A DNA stretch of 64,000 bases from Microbacterium stercoris (GCF_017592545.1 NZ_JAGFOA010000004.1:186001-250000), one strand, 5' to 3'; positions 1-8,633 are shown, counted from the first letter of the stretch. Notes: generated by a model from the letters alone, not told the origin. Translations and numbers: made by a program.

Positions 1-619
1 TGGTCAGCTCCGAGCGGACCTCCTCGTAGGGGCCCGCGACCAGCGCCGTGATGTACGACGAGATGCGCGGCGTGGGAGCGAAGCCCCAGGTCGCCGTCTT
101 GGACTCGTCGTGCGTGATGGGCTCGGGCGTGGGGGAGTTCGACACGACCTTCCAGTACGCCGGGGCCGTCACGGTGAACTGGAACGTGGCCTTGAGGTCG
201 GGCTGCTCGAACACCGCGAACACGCGACGCGAGTCGGGCACCTCGAACTGCGAGTACAGGTACACCTCGCCGTCGACGGGGTCGACGAACCGGTGAAGTC
301 CCTCGCCGGTGTTGGTGTAGAGGCAGTCGGCGTCGACGACGAGCTCGTTCTCCTCCGCGAGGCCGTCGAGCTGGATGCGCGAGTCGTGGAACACCTCGGC
401 GGGGTCCAGATCGCGGCCGTTGAGGGTGATCTGCCGCACGTCGCGGGCGATCAGATCGATGAAGGTCGCGGCACCCTCGTGACCGGCGAACCGGACGACG
501 CTGCGCGATCCGAACACCTCGTCGCCCTTGGTCAGATCGAGCGCGATCTCGTAGGAGCGGGTGTCGATGACGCCGCGGCGCTCCTGCGCTTCGCTTCGGG
601 TGAGGTTCTCTCCAGGCAC
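1..619 (-). CDS. pepN: Aminopeptidase N, N-terminal part (runs off window)
   Basis: This is the 5' portion of a zinc M1-family aminopeptidase, a cytosolic enzyme that removes N-terminal residues from peptides. The readable 206 residues are the N-terminal beta-saddle domain. They begin MPGENLTRSEAQERR and include the family-typical stretches TRSYEIALDL and SQFEVPDSRRVFAVFEQPDLK. The catalytic GAMEN and HExxH motifs lie beyond the window edge. The GTG start at 619 was chosen because GGGAG sits about 7 nt upstream and no in-frame ATG precedes it. The gene is transcribed away from the ferrochelatase gene. Family identity is confident; length and completeness cannot be judged here. Confidence 0.88.
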   Translation of the reverse strand, partial: MPGENLTRSEAQERRGVIDTRSYEIALDLTKGDEVFGSRSVVRFAGHEGAATFIDLIARDVRQITLNGRDLDPAEVFHDSRIQLDGLAEENELVVDADCLYTNTGEGLHRFVDPVDGEVYLYSQFEVPDSRRVFAVFEQPDLKATFQFTVTAPAYWKVVSNSPTPEPITHDESKTATWGFAPTPRISSYITALVAGPYEEVRSELT

Positions 620-798
620 TGATGAGCTCCCGTTTTCGTCGGATCGGGGGAACACCGACGACAGGGGGTGACTGCGCCGGCAACTGGATAAGACTACGTG
701 GTCGCATCCGCCGGGTCCCGGATTCCGGAGGGAACGTGTCCCCGGGCGACTCCTCGACATCGAGAGAGTGTCCGTGCGGCTTCTACAAGGGTGCGAAA

Positions 799-2031
799 AT
801 GGAGCACGTGACCGAGCAGCCCCACGAGACCCCCGTTGGCATCGACGAGACGACGACCGAGACGCAGGGCCCGCTCTACGCCTCAGCCGCCGCTTCCTCG
901 GGGGCGCCGTTCATCGAGACCCCTGTCGCGTATGACGCGATCCTGCTCGCCTCCTTCGGTGGGCCGGAGGGGCAGGATGATGTCATCCCGTTCCTGCGCA
1001 ACGTCACGCGGGGCCGCGGCATCCCGGACGAGCGGCTCGAGGAGGTCGCCACGCACTACCGCCACTTCGGCGGTGTGAGCCCGATCAACGCGCAGAACCG
1101 CGCGCTGAAGGAGGCCCTGGAGGCGGAGATCGCGCGTCGCGGGCTCGACCTGCCGGTGTACTGGGGCAACCGCAACTGGGCCCCCTTCCTGGATGCGGCC
1201 GTGACCGAGGCCGACGCGGCGGGACACCGCAACCTCATCGCGATCTCCACCAGCGCCTACAGCTCGTTCTCGAGCTGCCGCCAGTACCGCGAGGACTTCG
1301 CCCGCGTGCTGGAGGAGACGGGCCTCGGCGGTCGCGTGTCGATCGACAAGGTGCGTCAGTTCTTCGATCACCCCGGGTTCGTCCAGCCCTTCATCGACGG
1401 TGTCGAGGCGGCGCTGCGCGACTATCTGGCCGACGGTCTCGCTCCGGCCGAGATCCGCGTGCTCTTCTCCACCCACAGCGTGCCGATGCAGGACGCCGAT
1501 CGCTCCGGTCCGCGCGATGTCGACTGGGGCGAGGGTGGCGCGTACGCCGCCCAGCACCTGGCGGTCGCCGAAGCGGTCATGGCGGACATCGCCACGCGCA
1601 TCCCCGAGGCCGCCGAGGTGTCGTGGAAGCTCGTCTACCAGTCGCGCTCCGGCCCCGCGTCCCAGCCGTGGCTCGAGCCCGACATCAACGACGTCATCGC
1701 CGAGCTTCCCGCCGAGGGTGTTCGGGCGATCGCGATCGTGCCCCTGGGCTTCGTGAGCGACCACATGGAGGTGCTCTGGGATCTCGACAACGAGGCGACC
1801 GAGTCCGCCGCCGAGGCAGGCCTCCGGTCCGTGCGCACCCCGACTCCCGGTGTCGATCCGGCGTACGTCGCGGGCCTCATCGACCTCGTCGAGGAGCGCC
1901 TGAACGGCACGCCGGCCGCCGAGCGTCCGCGCCGCACCGACCTCGGCCCCTGGTTCGACGTGTGCCGCCCCGGCTGCTGCGAGAACGTCCGTGCGGGATT
2001 CAAGCCCGCCGTCGCTGGCATCCTGCCCTAA
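799..2031 (+). CDS. hemH: Coproporphyrin ferrochelatase
   Basis: A 410-residue ferrochelatase (CpfC/HemH) that inserts Fe(II) into coproporphyrin III, the late step of the Gram-positive haem pathway. Seen in the sequence: N-terminal LLASFGGPEG, the metal-binding His in STHSVPM (about residue 226), and the conserved Glu in GFVSDHMEVLWD (about residue 324). One internal Cys (about 160) and a C-terminal Cys cluster in CRPGCC (389, 393, 394) fit the [2Fe-2S] site known in actinobacterial enzymes. The ATG at 799 has AAGG 8 nt upstream. The open frame extends upstream to 622 but without family similarity. A GTG at 808 is an alternative start. rpiB follows after 46 nt. Confidence 0.94.
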   Translation: MEHVTEQPHETPVGIDETTTETQGPLYASAAASSGAPFIETPVAYDAILLASFGGPEGQDDVIPFLRNVTRGRGIPDERLEEVATHYRHFGGVSPINAQNRALKEALEAEIARRGLDLPVYWGNRNWAPFLDAAVTEADAAGHRNLIAISTSAYSSFSSCRQYREDFARVLEETGLGGRVSIDKVRQFFDHPGFVQPFIDGVEAALRDYLADGLAPAEIRVLFSTHSVPMQDADRSGPRDVDWGEGGAYAAQHLAVAEAVMADIATRIPEAAEVSWKLVYQSRSGPASQPWLEPDINDVIAELPAEGVRAIAIVPLGFVSDHMEVLWDLDNEATESAAEAGLRSVRTPTPGVDPAYVAGLIDLVEERLNGTPAAERPRRTDLGPWFDVCRPGCCENVRAGFKPAVAGILP

Positions 2032-2077
2032 CGACCCCACCCCACCGCACCCCACCGGACATCCCAGGAACGAGCAC

Positions 2078-2563
2078 ATGCGCCTTCACATCGCGACCGA
2101 CCACGCCGGCCTCGAGTTCTCCACCCAGCTCCAGCACCACCTGGCCGATGCGGGCCACGAGGTGATCGACCACGGTCCGATCGAGTACGACCCGGTCGAC
2201 GACTACCCGTCGTTCTGCATCCGCGCCGCCCAGGCGGTCGTCGACGATCAGACGGCAGGCGTCGAGGCGCTCGGAATCGTCTTCGGCGGCTCGGGCAACG
2301 GCGAGCAGATCGCCGCGAACAAGGTCAAGGGCATCCGCGCGGCTCTCGTGTGGAACCTCTCCACGGCCGAGCTCGCCCGTGAGCACAACAACGCCAACGT
2401 CATCGCGATCGGTGCTCGCCAGCACTCGTTCGAGGAGGTCGTGAGCTTCATCGATCGATTCATCGCCACGCCGTTCCCGGGGGAGGAGCGCCACGCGCGT
2501 CGCATCGCCCAGGTCTTCGCCTACGAGACCGAGGGCGTGCTGCTGCCCGACCCGCGCGCCTGA
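2078..2563 (+). CDS. rpiB: Ribose-5-phosphate isomerase B / RpiB family
   Basis: A 161-residue cytosolic sugar-phosphate isomerase of the RpiB/LacAB family, interconverting ribose-5-phosphate and ribulose-5-phosphate in the non-oxidative pentose phosphate pathway. It starts MRLHIATDHAG, the family N-terminus. The phosphate/anion-binding loop GIVFGGSGNGEQIAANK is intact and lies near residue 75. The length is usual for the family. It follows the ferrochelatase gene on the same strand and is followed 18 nt later by a Nei-type glycosylase, so the three may be co-transcribed. Other RpiB-fold isomerases remain possible, but RpiB is the usual assignment in this lineage. Confidence 0.92.
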   Translation: MRLHIATDHAGLEFSTQLQHHLADAGHEVIDHGPIEYDPVDDYPSFCIRAAQAVVDDQTAGVEALGIVFGGSGNGEQIAANKVKGIRAALVWNLSTAELAREHNNANVIAIGARQHSFEEVVSFIDRFIATPFPGEERHARRIAQVFAYETEGVLLPDPRA

Positions 2564-2581
2564 TCCGGATCGCCTGATCCG

Positions 2582-3610
2582 ATGCCCGAGGGTCATTCCG
2601 TCCACCGCATCGCGCGGCAGTTCCAGCGCAACTTCGTCGGCCGCCCCATCTCCGCATCGAGCCCGCAGGGCCGTTTCGCCGAGGGCGCGGCGCTGCTCGA
2701 CGGCCGCACGCCCACGAGGGCGCAGGCCGTCGGCAAGCAGATGTTCCTCGAGTTCGACGAGGAGGTCTGGCTGCGGGTGCACCTCGGTCTGTACGGCGCG
2801 TGGGACTTCGCGGGCGAGATCCTCGTCGATCCCACGATCGCCTCGGCGAACGGGCGGATGGGTCAGACCAATCAGCGGGGCACCGACCTCGCGGATGCCG
2901 ACGACGCGCCGATCTTCGATGACGCGGGAGAGAACTCGCTCGCCTCGATCGGCGCCCCGCGCCGGACGCGTGTCCACGTGCGTATGTCCGAGCAGACCAA
3001 GGGTCTCGACGAGGCGGACGGCCTCGAGGCCGAGGACGCCGAATGGCCGCCCCCCGTGGTCGGCCAGGTGCGGGTGCGCCTGCTGACCGCCTCGACATGC
3101 GCGGATCTGCGCGGCCCCACGGCGTGCGCGGTGGAGACTCCGGAGCAGATCGCCGCCGTGATCGCCCGCCTCGGTCCCGACCCGCTGGTGGGCGACCCCG
3201 CTGAGAACGAGGAGCGCTTCGTGGCGGCGGTGCGCAAGCGCAACGTGGCGATCGGGCAGCTGCTGATGGACCAGTCGGTGGTCAGTGGCATCGGCAACGT
3301 GTACCGCGCCGAGATGCTGTTCCGGGCCCGCCTTGACCCGCACACGCCGGGCCGCGCGATCCCCGAGGAGCTCGTGCGGGGTATGTGGCGAGACTGGGTC
3401 GGGCTCCTGCGCATCGGCGTGGAGACCGGCCAGATGATGACCATGGACGGCCTCGAGGGAGAGGCCTGGCGCAAGGCGATGGCCCACCGTGACGACCGGC
3501 ACTGGGTCTACCACCGCGCCGGCCTGCCCTGCCGCGTGTGCGGAACCGAGATCGTGCTCGAGGAGATGCAGGCGCGAAAGCTCTACTGGTGTCCGAACTG
3601 CCAGCGCTGA
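2582..3610 (+). CDS. nei: Endonuclease VIII / formamidopyrimidine-type DNA glycosylase
   Basis: A 342-residue Fpg/Nei-family base-excision repair enzyme that excises oxidised bases and cleaves the abasic site by beta-elimination. The N-terminus MPEGHSVHR supplies the catalytic Pro2 and Glu3 after Met removal, and a Lys occurs in KQMFLEF. The C-terminus is a four-cysteine zinc finger with Cys317, Cys320, Cys337 and Cys340. The MPEGHxxHR start is characteristic of the actinobacterial Nei group rather than MutM. An acidic, low-similarity insertion lies around residues 95-155. The start at 2582 must be right because the catalytic residues follow it directly. It is last of a likely hemH-rpiB-nei run and is convergent with the SDR gene. 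Confidence 0.93.
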   Translation: MPEGHSVHRIARQFQRNFVGRPISASSPQGRFAEGAALLDGRTPTRAQAVGKQMFLEFDEEVWLRVHLGLYGAWDFAGEILVDPTIASANGRMGQTNQRGTDLADADDAPIFDDAGENSLASIGAPRRTRVHVRMSEQTKGLDEADGLEAEDAEWPPPVVGQVRVRLLTASTCADLRGPTACAVETPEQIAAVIARLGPDPLVGDPAENEERFVAAVRKRNVAIGQLLMDQSVVSGIGNVYRAEMLFRARLDPHTPGRAIPEELVRGMWRDWVGLLRIGVETGQMMTMDGLEGEAWRKAMAHRDDRHWVYHRAGLPCRVCGTEIVLEEMQARKLYWCPNCQR

Positions 3611-3628
3611 CTCGCTCGACGACCTGAC

Positions 3629-3656
3629 GGCGGTGCGCCCCCCCCCGCACGCCGCC
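3629..3656. terminator. Imperfect GC hairpin between convergent nei and SDR genes
   Basis: GGCGGTGCG (3629-3637) can pair with CGCACGCCGCC (3646-3656), with a two-base bulge and a C-rich loop. It lies between the convergent stop codons at 3610 and 3660. There is no clear T-tract, so intrinsic termination is only an inference. Confidence 0.4.
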
Positions 3657-3659
3657 CGG

Positions 3660-4451
3660 TCAGAGCACCGTCGTCAACGTGCCGCCATCGGCCCGCACTG
3701 CGGCGCCGTTCGTCGCCGACGCGCGCGGGCTGGCGAGGTAGACCGCCAGGTTCGCGATCTCGGAGGGCGCGAGGAAACGCTCGACCAGCGAGGTGCGGTT
3801 CGCGCCGACGATCGCCTGCGTCAGCACATCCCGATCCATCGCCTGTGCGCGGGCGAGCTGATCGATCGCCTGCGCGACCCCGTCGGAGTAGGTCGGGCCG
3901 CCGAGGATGCTGTTCACCGTCACAGCCGTACCGCGCGTGAGCTTCGCCAGGCCGTTCGCGATCGCGAGCGCCGCGGCCTTCGTCGCCCCATACGGGATCA
4001 TGTCGGCGGGGACGTTCACGCCCGACTCGCTCGAGATGAACAGGATGCGCCCCCACCCGCGGGCGGTCATGCCGCCGAGGAGGTGGCGGGAGAGCCGTAC
4101 GCCGCTCATCACATTCACGTCCCAGTAGCGCTGCCAGACGGCATCCGTCACGGCGGCGAAGTCCTCCACTTCGAATACCCCTGCGTTGTTGACCAGGATG
4201 TCGACGTCTCCCAGATCGACAAGAAGTCGGCTGACCTCATCCGGCTGCGCGAGGTCGGCGGCGATGCCGTTCACCTCGCCGGCGGGGGCTGCCGCACGCA
4301 ACGATGCGACCGCGGCGTCGACCCGGTCGGGGACTCGTCCGTTGACGGTCACGGCGACGCCTTCGCGAAGCAGCGCCTCTGCGATCGCATAGCCGATTCC
4401 CTGCGTCGATCCGCTGACGAACGCGCGCCGACCGTGCAGATCCAGATCCAT
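3660..4451 (-). CDS. SDR-family oxidoreductase
   Basis: A 263-residue classical short-chain dehydrogenase/reductase. The NAD(P) glycine motif is GSTQGIG near residue 13, NNAG follows near residue 90, and the catalytic Ser and YxxxK (YGATK) are present. Substrate cannot be read from sequence. The ATG at 4451 is preceded by a good ribosome-binding site (GAGGAGA). The gene is divergent from a MarR-family regulator, with a short palindrome between them, which suggests that the MarR protein controls it. The C-terminal ADGGTLTTVL is the usual SDR ending. Confidence 0.9.
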   Translation of the reverse strand: MDLDLHGRRAFVSGSTQGIGYAIAEALLREGVAVTVNGRVPDRVDAAVASLRAAAPAGEVNGIAADLAQPDEVSRLLVDLGDVDILVNNAGVFEVEDFAAVTDAVWQRYWDVNVMSGVRLSRHLLGGMTARGWGRILFISSESGVNVPADMIPYGATKAAALAIANGLAKLTRGTAVTVNSILGGPTYSDGVAQAIDQLARAQAMDRDVLTQAIVGANRTSLVERFLAPSEIANLAVYLASPRASATNGAAVRADGGTLTTVL

Positions 4452-4479
4452 GTGCGACTCTCCTCGTGATGTCGATTGA

Positions 4480-4491
4480 TTGCCTGGGCAA
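4480..4491. promoter_or_regulatory. Candidate MarR operator (palindrome) between SDR and marR
   Basis: TTGCC-TG-GGCAA is a perfect inverted repeat with 5-bp arms in the 72-bp divergent interval. It overlaps the expected -35 region of the MarR gene, whose TAGGCT (4511-4516) lies 7 nt before its ATG. MarR proteins typically bind such palindromes in divergent intergenic regions. Binding here is inference. Confidence 0.5.
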
Positions 4492-4523
4492 GTAAACCAC
4501 AGCGGCGGGGTAGGCTCGTTCGT

Positions 4524-5051
4524 ATGCACGAGGGCGCGGAGCACGGCGAGCTGGCGGGGGAGCGTCTCGAGACGTGGGCGGGTCTTGCCACGTTGCTGGA
4601 ATGGCTCCCGGTCGCCCTCGACGCCCAGCTCCAGCGGGACGCCGGGCTGACCCACTTCGAGTACGGCGTGCTCTACGCGCTCGCTCACGCCCCGGAGCGG
4701 GCTCTGCGTATGTCGGTGCTCGCGGGCTATGCGAACGGCACGCTGTCTCGCCTGTCGCGTGCGGTGACCCGTCTCGAGCGTGATGGCTGGGTGCGCCGCT
4801 CCCGGGATCCGGAGGACGGGCGCTCAACACGCGCGGTGCTGACGGAGGCGGGCCTCGACAAGATGCGCCAGGCGACGCCAGGCCACCAGGACACGGTGCG
4901 CCGCCTGGTGCTCGACCGGCTCACCGGGCCACAGGAGCGCCAGCTGCGCGGCATCACGCGCCGCATCCTCGATGCGATCGAACAGGAGCGCCAGCCCGAT
5001 CCGGAGTCGACCCCGCGGCGATGGGGCCCGTCCGCTGCTCGTCCTGAGTGA
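4524..5051 (+). CDS. MarR-family transcriptional regulator
   Basis: A 175-residue winged-helix MarR-type regulator, probably dimeric and DNA-binding. The HTH lies around residues 50-85 (LRMSVLAGYANGTLSRLSRAV) and the wing contains the family signature RDPEDGRSTRAVLTEAG. The start at 4524 has no Shine-Dalgarno sequence but has TAGGCT ending 7 nt before the ATG, the leaderless arrangement repeated elsewhere in this window. It is divergent from an SDR gene, so local autoregulation and control of the SDR are the simplest hypotheses. The effector is unknown. The C-terminus is followed closely by a PaiB-like gene with its own promoter. Confidence 0.9.
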   Translation: MHEGAEHGELAGERLETWAGLATLLEWLPVALDAQLQRDAGLTHFEYGVLYALAHAPERALRMSVLAGYANGTLSRLSRAVTRLERDGWVRRSRDPEDGRSTRAVLTEAGLDKMRQATPGHQDTVRRLVLDRLTGPQERQLRGITRRILDAIEQERQPDPESTPRRWGPSAARPE

Positions 5052-5119
5052 TCGGGCCGGCGGCGACTGTTCGAGCGGTGCGGCGAACGAGGCGTGCGGG
5101 CCGCCGTAGCATCGGATCC

Positions 5120-5770
5120 ATGCGCCAGAACCCCTCCTTCGCCTTCACGGATGTCATCGAGCTGAGGCGCCTGATCGAGTTGAATCCGTGGGTGACCCTC
5201 GTCGCGCAGACCGAGACGGGGCTGATGGCCTCGCACTACGCCGTGCTGCTCGACGAGGGACGCGACGACCTCACGATCGTCGGCCACGTCGGTCGGCCCG
5301 ATGACGCGATCCTAGGTCTCGGAGAGCGAGAGCTGCTTGTGGTGGTGCAGGGGCCGCACGGCTATATCTCGCCTGCCTGGTACGGCGACGGGCCGGCGGT
5401 TCCGACGTGGAACTTCGTCTCGGCGCACCTGTCAGGGGTGCCCGAGGTGCTCAGCCCCGAGGAGAACCTCGAGGTGCTCGATCGGCTCGTCGACCGCTTC
5501 GAGTCGCCTATGCCCGCTCCGCGCATGATGTGGGAGCGCCCCAACGATCCCGACTTCGTGCACCGTCTCGAGCGGGGCACGGTGGGGTTCCGGTTGACGC
5601 CGACGCGCGTGGAGGCCAAGCGAAAGCTGAGCCAGAATCGCCCCGATGAGGTGGTCGAGACGATCATCGCCGAGTTGGACGGCTCAGGGCCGCACCGCAA
5701 TCCACGTCTCGCGGCCGAGATGCGCCGGTCGCAGGATCAGCGCCTCGCGGCGAAAGGGGCGCTGCGGTGA
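5120..5770 (+). CDS. PaiB-like FMN-binding protein
   Basis: A 216-residue protein of the PaiB/FMN-binding negative transcriptional regulator family, a split-barrel flavin-binding fold. Family features include an N-terminal stretch ending in LMASHYAVLLDE, GHVGRPDD, HGYISPAWYG and PTWNFVSAHLSG. Despite the family name, proof of DNA binding is limited, and a flavoenzyme role is equally possible. The start is supported by TAGCAT at 5107-5112, 7 nt before the ATG, which predicts a leaderless mRNA. The stop overlaps the GTG start of the next amidohydrolase gene by 4 nt, so the two are translationally coupled. Confidence 0.85.
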   Translation: MRQNPSFAFTDVIELRRLIELNPWVTLVAQTETGLMASHYAVLLDEGRDDLTIVGHVGRPDDAILGLGERELLVVVQGPHGYISPAWYGDGPAVPTWNFVSAHLSGVPEVLSPEENLEVLDRLVDRFESPMPAPRMMWERPNDPDFVHRLERGTVGFRLTPTRVEAKRKLSQNRPDEVVETIIAELDGSGPHRNPRLAAEMRRSQDQRLAAKGALR

Positions 5771-7287
5771 GCCGCGTGCGGGGTGACCACGTCGACGTGA
5801 TCGCGGATGTCCGGATCGCCGGATCCGGTCGAGAGCTCCTGCCGTATGCCTCGATCGATCCGGCGGCCCTGTACGACGTGCACCTCTCCGGCGGTCTGAT
5901 CGCCGACATCGCGCCGTCCGGTGCGCTGCCACGCCGGGGCACGGTGCTCGATGCGGGTGGCCACTGGCTTGTGCCCGGCCTGTGGGATCACCATGTGCAC
6001 CCGCTGCAGTGGGCGCTGCGTGCCGATCGGGTCTCGGTGCGCGCGGCGACATCGGCATCCGAGGCCGCGGCCCTCGCGGGCGCGGCCCCTGTGCAGTCCG
6101 ATGGCCGGCGCGTGGCGATCGAGATGCGCGATGCGCTCTGGCCGGAGGGCCCGAGCATCGAGGTGCTCGATGCCACGACGGGCGACGTGCCGACCTACGT
6201 CGTCAACCTCGATGTGCATTCCATCTGGCTGAACTCCGCCGCACAGCGCCGAGAGGGCGTCGAGACCGACGCGCGCGGAGTGGTGCGGGAGGAACAGGCC
6301 TTCGCGCTCGGCCGCGTTCTCAACGGCGTGCCCGCGCGGGACGGCGACGCCGCGGTCGCGCGAGCCGCCCATGCCGCTGCCGCCCGAGGCGTGGTGGGCT
6401 GGGTCGATCTCGACATGACCTGGAACGAGGAGATCTGGCAGCGGCGCACGGCGTCCGGCTTCGATGCCGTGCGCGTCGATTTCGGCATCTATCCGCCGGA
6501 TCTCGACCGCGCGATCGGGCTGGGGCTCCAGTCGGGCGATCCGCTCCGCGACGCCGCCACCGATCTTGTGCGCGTCGGTCCCCTGAAGATCATCACGGAC
6601 GGCTCGCTCGGCACCCGCACGGCGGCCTGCTCGCACGCCTACGCGGACGACCCGCACAACCACGGTGTGCTCACCGTGGCGGACGGCGACCTGATCGAGC
6701 TCATGACGCGCGCCACGGGCGCCGGCATCGGATGCGCGGTGCATGCCATCGGGGATGTCGCGAACACCCACGCCCTCGATGCCTTCACGGCCACCGGCGC
6801 CGTCGGGCGCATCGAGCACGCGCAGCTCGTGCGCCATGCCGATCTCGCCCGTTTCGCGCGCCTCGGCGTGGGCGCGAGTGTGCAGCCCTCGCACGCGCTG
6901 GATGACCGAGCCCTGGCGGACGAACTGTGGGCGGGGCAGACCGGGCTGGCGTTCCCGCTGCGATCCCTGCAGAACGCGGGGGCCGGTCTGCTGCTCGGCT
7001 CGGACGCCCCCGTGGCGCCGCTGGATCCGTGGATCACCCTGGCTGCCGCCGTGTTCCGCAGACGAGGCGATGAGGCGCCCTGGCACGCCGAGGAGTGTCT
7101 CGACGTGCAGACGGCGCTGGCGGCGTCGACCTATGGCGGATCGCTGGAGGAGTCCCGGATCGAGCCAGGCGCCGTTGCCGACCTCGCGCTCGTCGCGCGC
7201 GATCCGCTCGCCTGCGACGAGCAGGAACTGCGCACCATGCCCGTGCACGCCACCCTTCTCGGCGGTCGGCTCACACACGTGGGCTGA
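5767..7287 (+). CDS. YtcJ-like amidohydrolase
   Basis: A 506-residue metal-dependent hydrolase of the amidohydrolase superfamily, YtcJ/amidohydrolase-3 group. Seen: the metal-binding HHVHP near residue 76, VHAIGD around residue 325, the later His in RIEHAQLV, and GSDAPVAPLDPW containing the conserved Asp. The C-terminus returns to the small beta-domain (DLALVARDPL). The substrate is unknown; family members act on N-substituted amides or related compounds. The GTG start overlaps the preceding PaiB-like gene by 4 nt, indicating an operon. A strong terminator follows directly. Confidence 0.87.
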   Translation: MSRVRGDHVDVIADVRIAGSGRELLPYASIDPAALYDVHLSGGLIADIAPSGALPRRGTVLDAGGHWLVPGLWDHHVHPLQWALRADRVSVRAATSASEAAALAGAAPVQSDGRRVAIEMRDALWPEGPSIEVLDATTGDVPTYVVNLDVHSIWLNSAAQRREGVETDARGVVREEQAFALGRVLNGVPARDGDAAVARAAHAAAARGVVGWVDLDMTWNEEIWQRRTASGFDAVRVDFGIYPPDLDRAIGLGLQSGDPLRDAATDLVRVGPLKIITDGSLGTRTAACSHAYADDPHNHGVLTVADGDLIELMTRATGAGIGCAVHAIGDVANTHALDAFTATGAVGRIEHAQLVRHADLARFARLGVGASVQPSHALDDRALADELWAGQTGLAFPLRSLQNAGAGLLLGSDAPVAPLDPWITLAAAVFRRRGDEAPWHAEECLDVQTALAASTYGGSLEESRIEPGAVADLALVARDPLACDEQELRTMPVHATLLGGRLTHVG

Positions 7288-7293
7288 TCCGAG

Positions 7294-7333
7294 CACGACG
7301 AAGGCCCCGGACGGATCCGGGGCCTTCGTCGTG
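7294..7333. terminator. Strong bidirectional hairpin terminator
   Basis: A perfect 17-bp inverted repeat (7294-7310 with 7317-7333) with a 6-nt loop lies 6 nt after the amidohydrolase stop. It can serve both that gene and the convergent dps gene, whose stop is at 7384. There is no long T-tract, as is common in high-GC actinobacteria. Confidence 0.8.
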
Positions 7334-7383
7334 GGAGCCTGTTGCTCGTCGCTAGGCTCGTGCGCCGTGGCGGCGCGGGATCA

Positions 7384-7866
7384 TCACGCCGCGATGTGCG
7401 CGACGAGGAACCAGCGGTCCTTCTCGATGGTCTTCTTGATGCCGATGGCGACGTCCTGGCTCGAGAGGTCGATCTCGTCGAGGCCCTCGATCGCGGCGTC
7501 GAGGTCTGCGATCACCTTGTCGATGTCGGCCACGACGGCGCGGATCGTGTCGGCCGACTGGGAGAAGCCCGCGGCGACACCGGTGCCGGCGCCCTTTGCG
7601 GCGACCGCCTCGAGGCGTGCGTCGATGGGAAGGCCCAGGGCGACGATGCGCTCGGCGGCCTCGTCGGCACCCGCCTGCGCGTTTGCGACAAGGGTGTCGA
7701 GGAACTCGTGGACGCCGATGAAGTTGGCGCCGCGCACGTGCCAGTGCGCCTGCTTGCCGTTGACGGCCAGAGCCTGCAGGCCCAGCACGACGGGGGAGAG
7801 GAACTGCGAGACTCCCGCGGCGATGGTCGGGTCGGCGGCGGTGGTGGCGATGGTCTGGTTGCTCAT
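7384..7866 (-). CDS. dps: Dps-family DNA-binding ferritin-like protein
   Basis: A 160-residue Dps/ferritin-like protein that forms dodecamers, oxidises and stores iron and can protect DNA. The ferroxidase motif is clear: KQAHWHVRGANFIGVHEFLD near residues 38-57, with the metal-binding His residues and the downstream Asp/Glu. The length is usual. GGAGG lies about 7 nt upstream of the ATG at 7866. There is no long Lys-rich N-terminal tail, so DNA binding may be weak. A possible -10 element reading TAGCGT is at 7915-7920 on the reverse strand, giving a leader of roughly 45 nt. The gene is monocistronic. Confidence 0.93.
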   Translation of the reverse strand: MSNQTIATTAADPTIAAGVSQFLSPVVLGLQALAVNGKQAHWHVRGANFIGVHEFLDTLVANAQAGADEAAERIVALGLPIDARLEAVAAKGAGTGVAAGFSQSADTIRAVVADIDKVIADLDAAIEGLDEIDLSSQDVAIGIKKTIEKDRWFLVAHIAA

Positions 7867-8029
7867 GTCTTTACCTCCGAAGTGAATCCGGCTGCGCGCC
7901 GTCTGTTGAATGCAACGCTACTCGGCCTCAGACATTCCGCAAGCAAGCAAAGGCTGGGCTAAATCACGCCTCACCAGGGGAAACGAAGGGCAGCCTCACC
8001 TCATCGGGCGTGCGGGGGTTGACACGGCC

Positions 8030-8042
8030 TAGAGTCGGCGTC
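8030..8042 (+). promoter_or_regulatory. Leaderless -10 element of the gamma-CA-like gene
   Basis: TAGAGT at 8030-8035 is followed by 7 nt and then the ATG at 8043, so transcription should begin at or next to the A of the start codon. No Shine-Dalgarno sequence is present. The upstream TTGACA at 8019 is only 5 nt away and cannot be its -35. Confidence 0.65.
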
Positions 8043-8597
8043 ATGCCCATCTCTCCGGCCGCCTCGATCATCCCGCTCCTCTCTCCCTCAGGACATGACG
8101 ACATCCCCGCGATCCATCCCGACGCGTTCGTGGCCGATGGGGCGCGCGTGATCGGATCGGTCGCCCTCGGAGAGCGGGCGAGTGTCTGGTACAACGCGGT
8201 CGTCCGCGGCGATGTCGCCGCCATCGAGATCGGCGCCTTCAGCAATGTGCAGGACAACGTCTCGATTCACGTGGATGCCGATCACGGCACCGAGATCGGC
8301 GAGTACGTATCGATCGGGCACAACGCCGTCGTCCATGGATGCCGCATCGGCGACGGCGCGCTGATCGGCATGGGGAGCGTTGTGCTCTCGGGGGCGGTGA
8401 TCGGCGAGGGATCGCTCGTCGCGGCCGGCGCCGTGGTGCTCGAGGGAACCGTTGTGCCCGCCCGGTCGCTGGTCGCCGGCGTGCCCGGGAAGGTACGGCG
8501 GGAGCTCACCGACGAGGAGGTCGCCGCTCTTCGCGACAACGCCGAGAACTACCTCGCGCACGCCGAGCGTCACTCCGCCGCTCTGACCGCGAGCTGA
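8043..8597 (+). CDS. Gamma-carbonic anhydrase-like hexapeptide-repeat protein
   Basis: A 184-residue left-handed beta-helix protein of the gamma-carbonic anhydrase/YrdA group. Hexapeptide turns run from about residue 30 to 150 (SVWYNAVVRGDVAAIEIG, NVQDNVSIHVD, IGHNAVVHGCRIGDGALIGMGS). The metal-ligand His residues of the family are in SIHVDADHG and IGHNAVVHG. The C-terminal helix follows VAGVPGKVRREL. Carbonic anhydrase activity is not shown for many homologues, so a related acyl or metal-binding role is possible. The start rests on the leaderless promoter at 8030. Confidence 0.88.
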   Translation: MPISPAASIIPLLSPSGHDDIPAIHPDAFVADGARVIGSVALGERASVWYNAVVRGDVAAIEIGAFSNVQDNVSIHVDADHGTEIGEYVSIGHNAVVHGCRIGDGALIGMGSVVLSGAVIGEGSLVAAGAVVLEGTVVPARSLVAGVPGKVRRELTDEEVAALRDNAENYLAHAERHSAALTAS

Positions 8598-8633
8598 TCG
8601 CCGCTGGCGCGGACAGCTGGGCCGGTGCGGTGA

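Noticed and set aside
622..798. N-terminal extension of ferrochelatase from the open frame start
   Set aside because: The extra 59 residues have no family similarity; the ATG at 799 has a ribosome-binding site.
2000..3514. 504-codon reverse-strand open frame across rpiB and nei
   Set aside because: Overlaps two confidently identified genes and has no ribosome-binding site or domain.
8019..8035. TTGACA plus TAGAGT as a -35/-10 pair for the gamma-CA-like gene
   Set aside because: Only 5 nt separate them; TAGAGT fits a leaderless start, TTGACA is coincidental.
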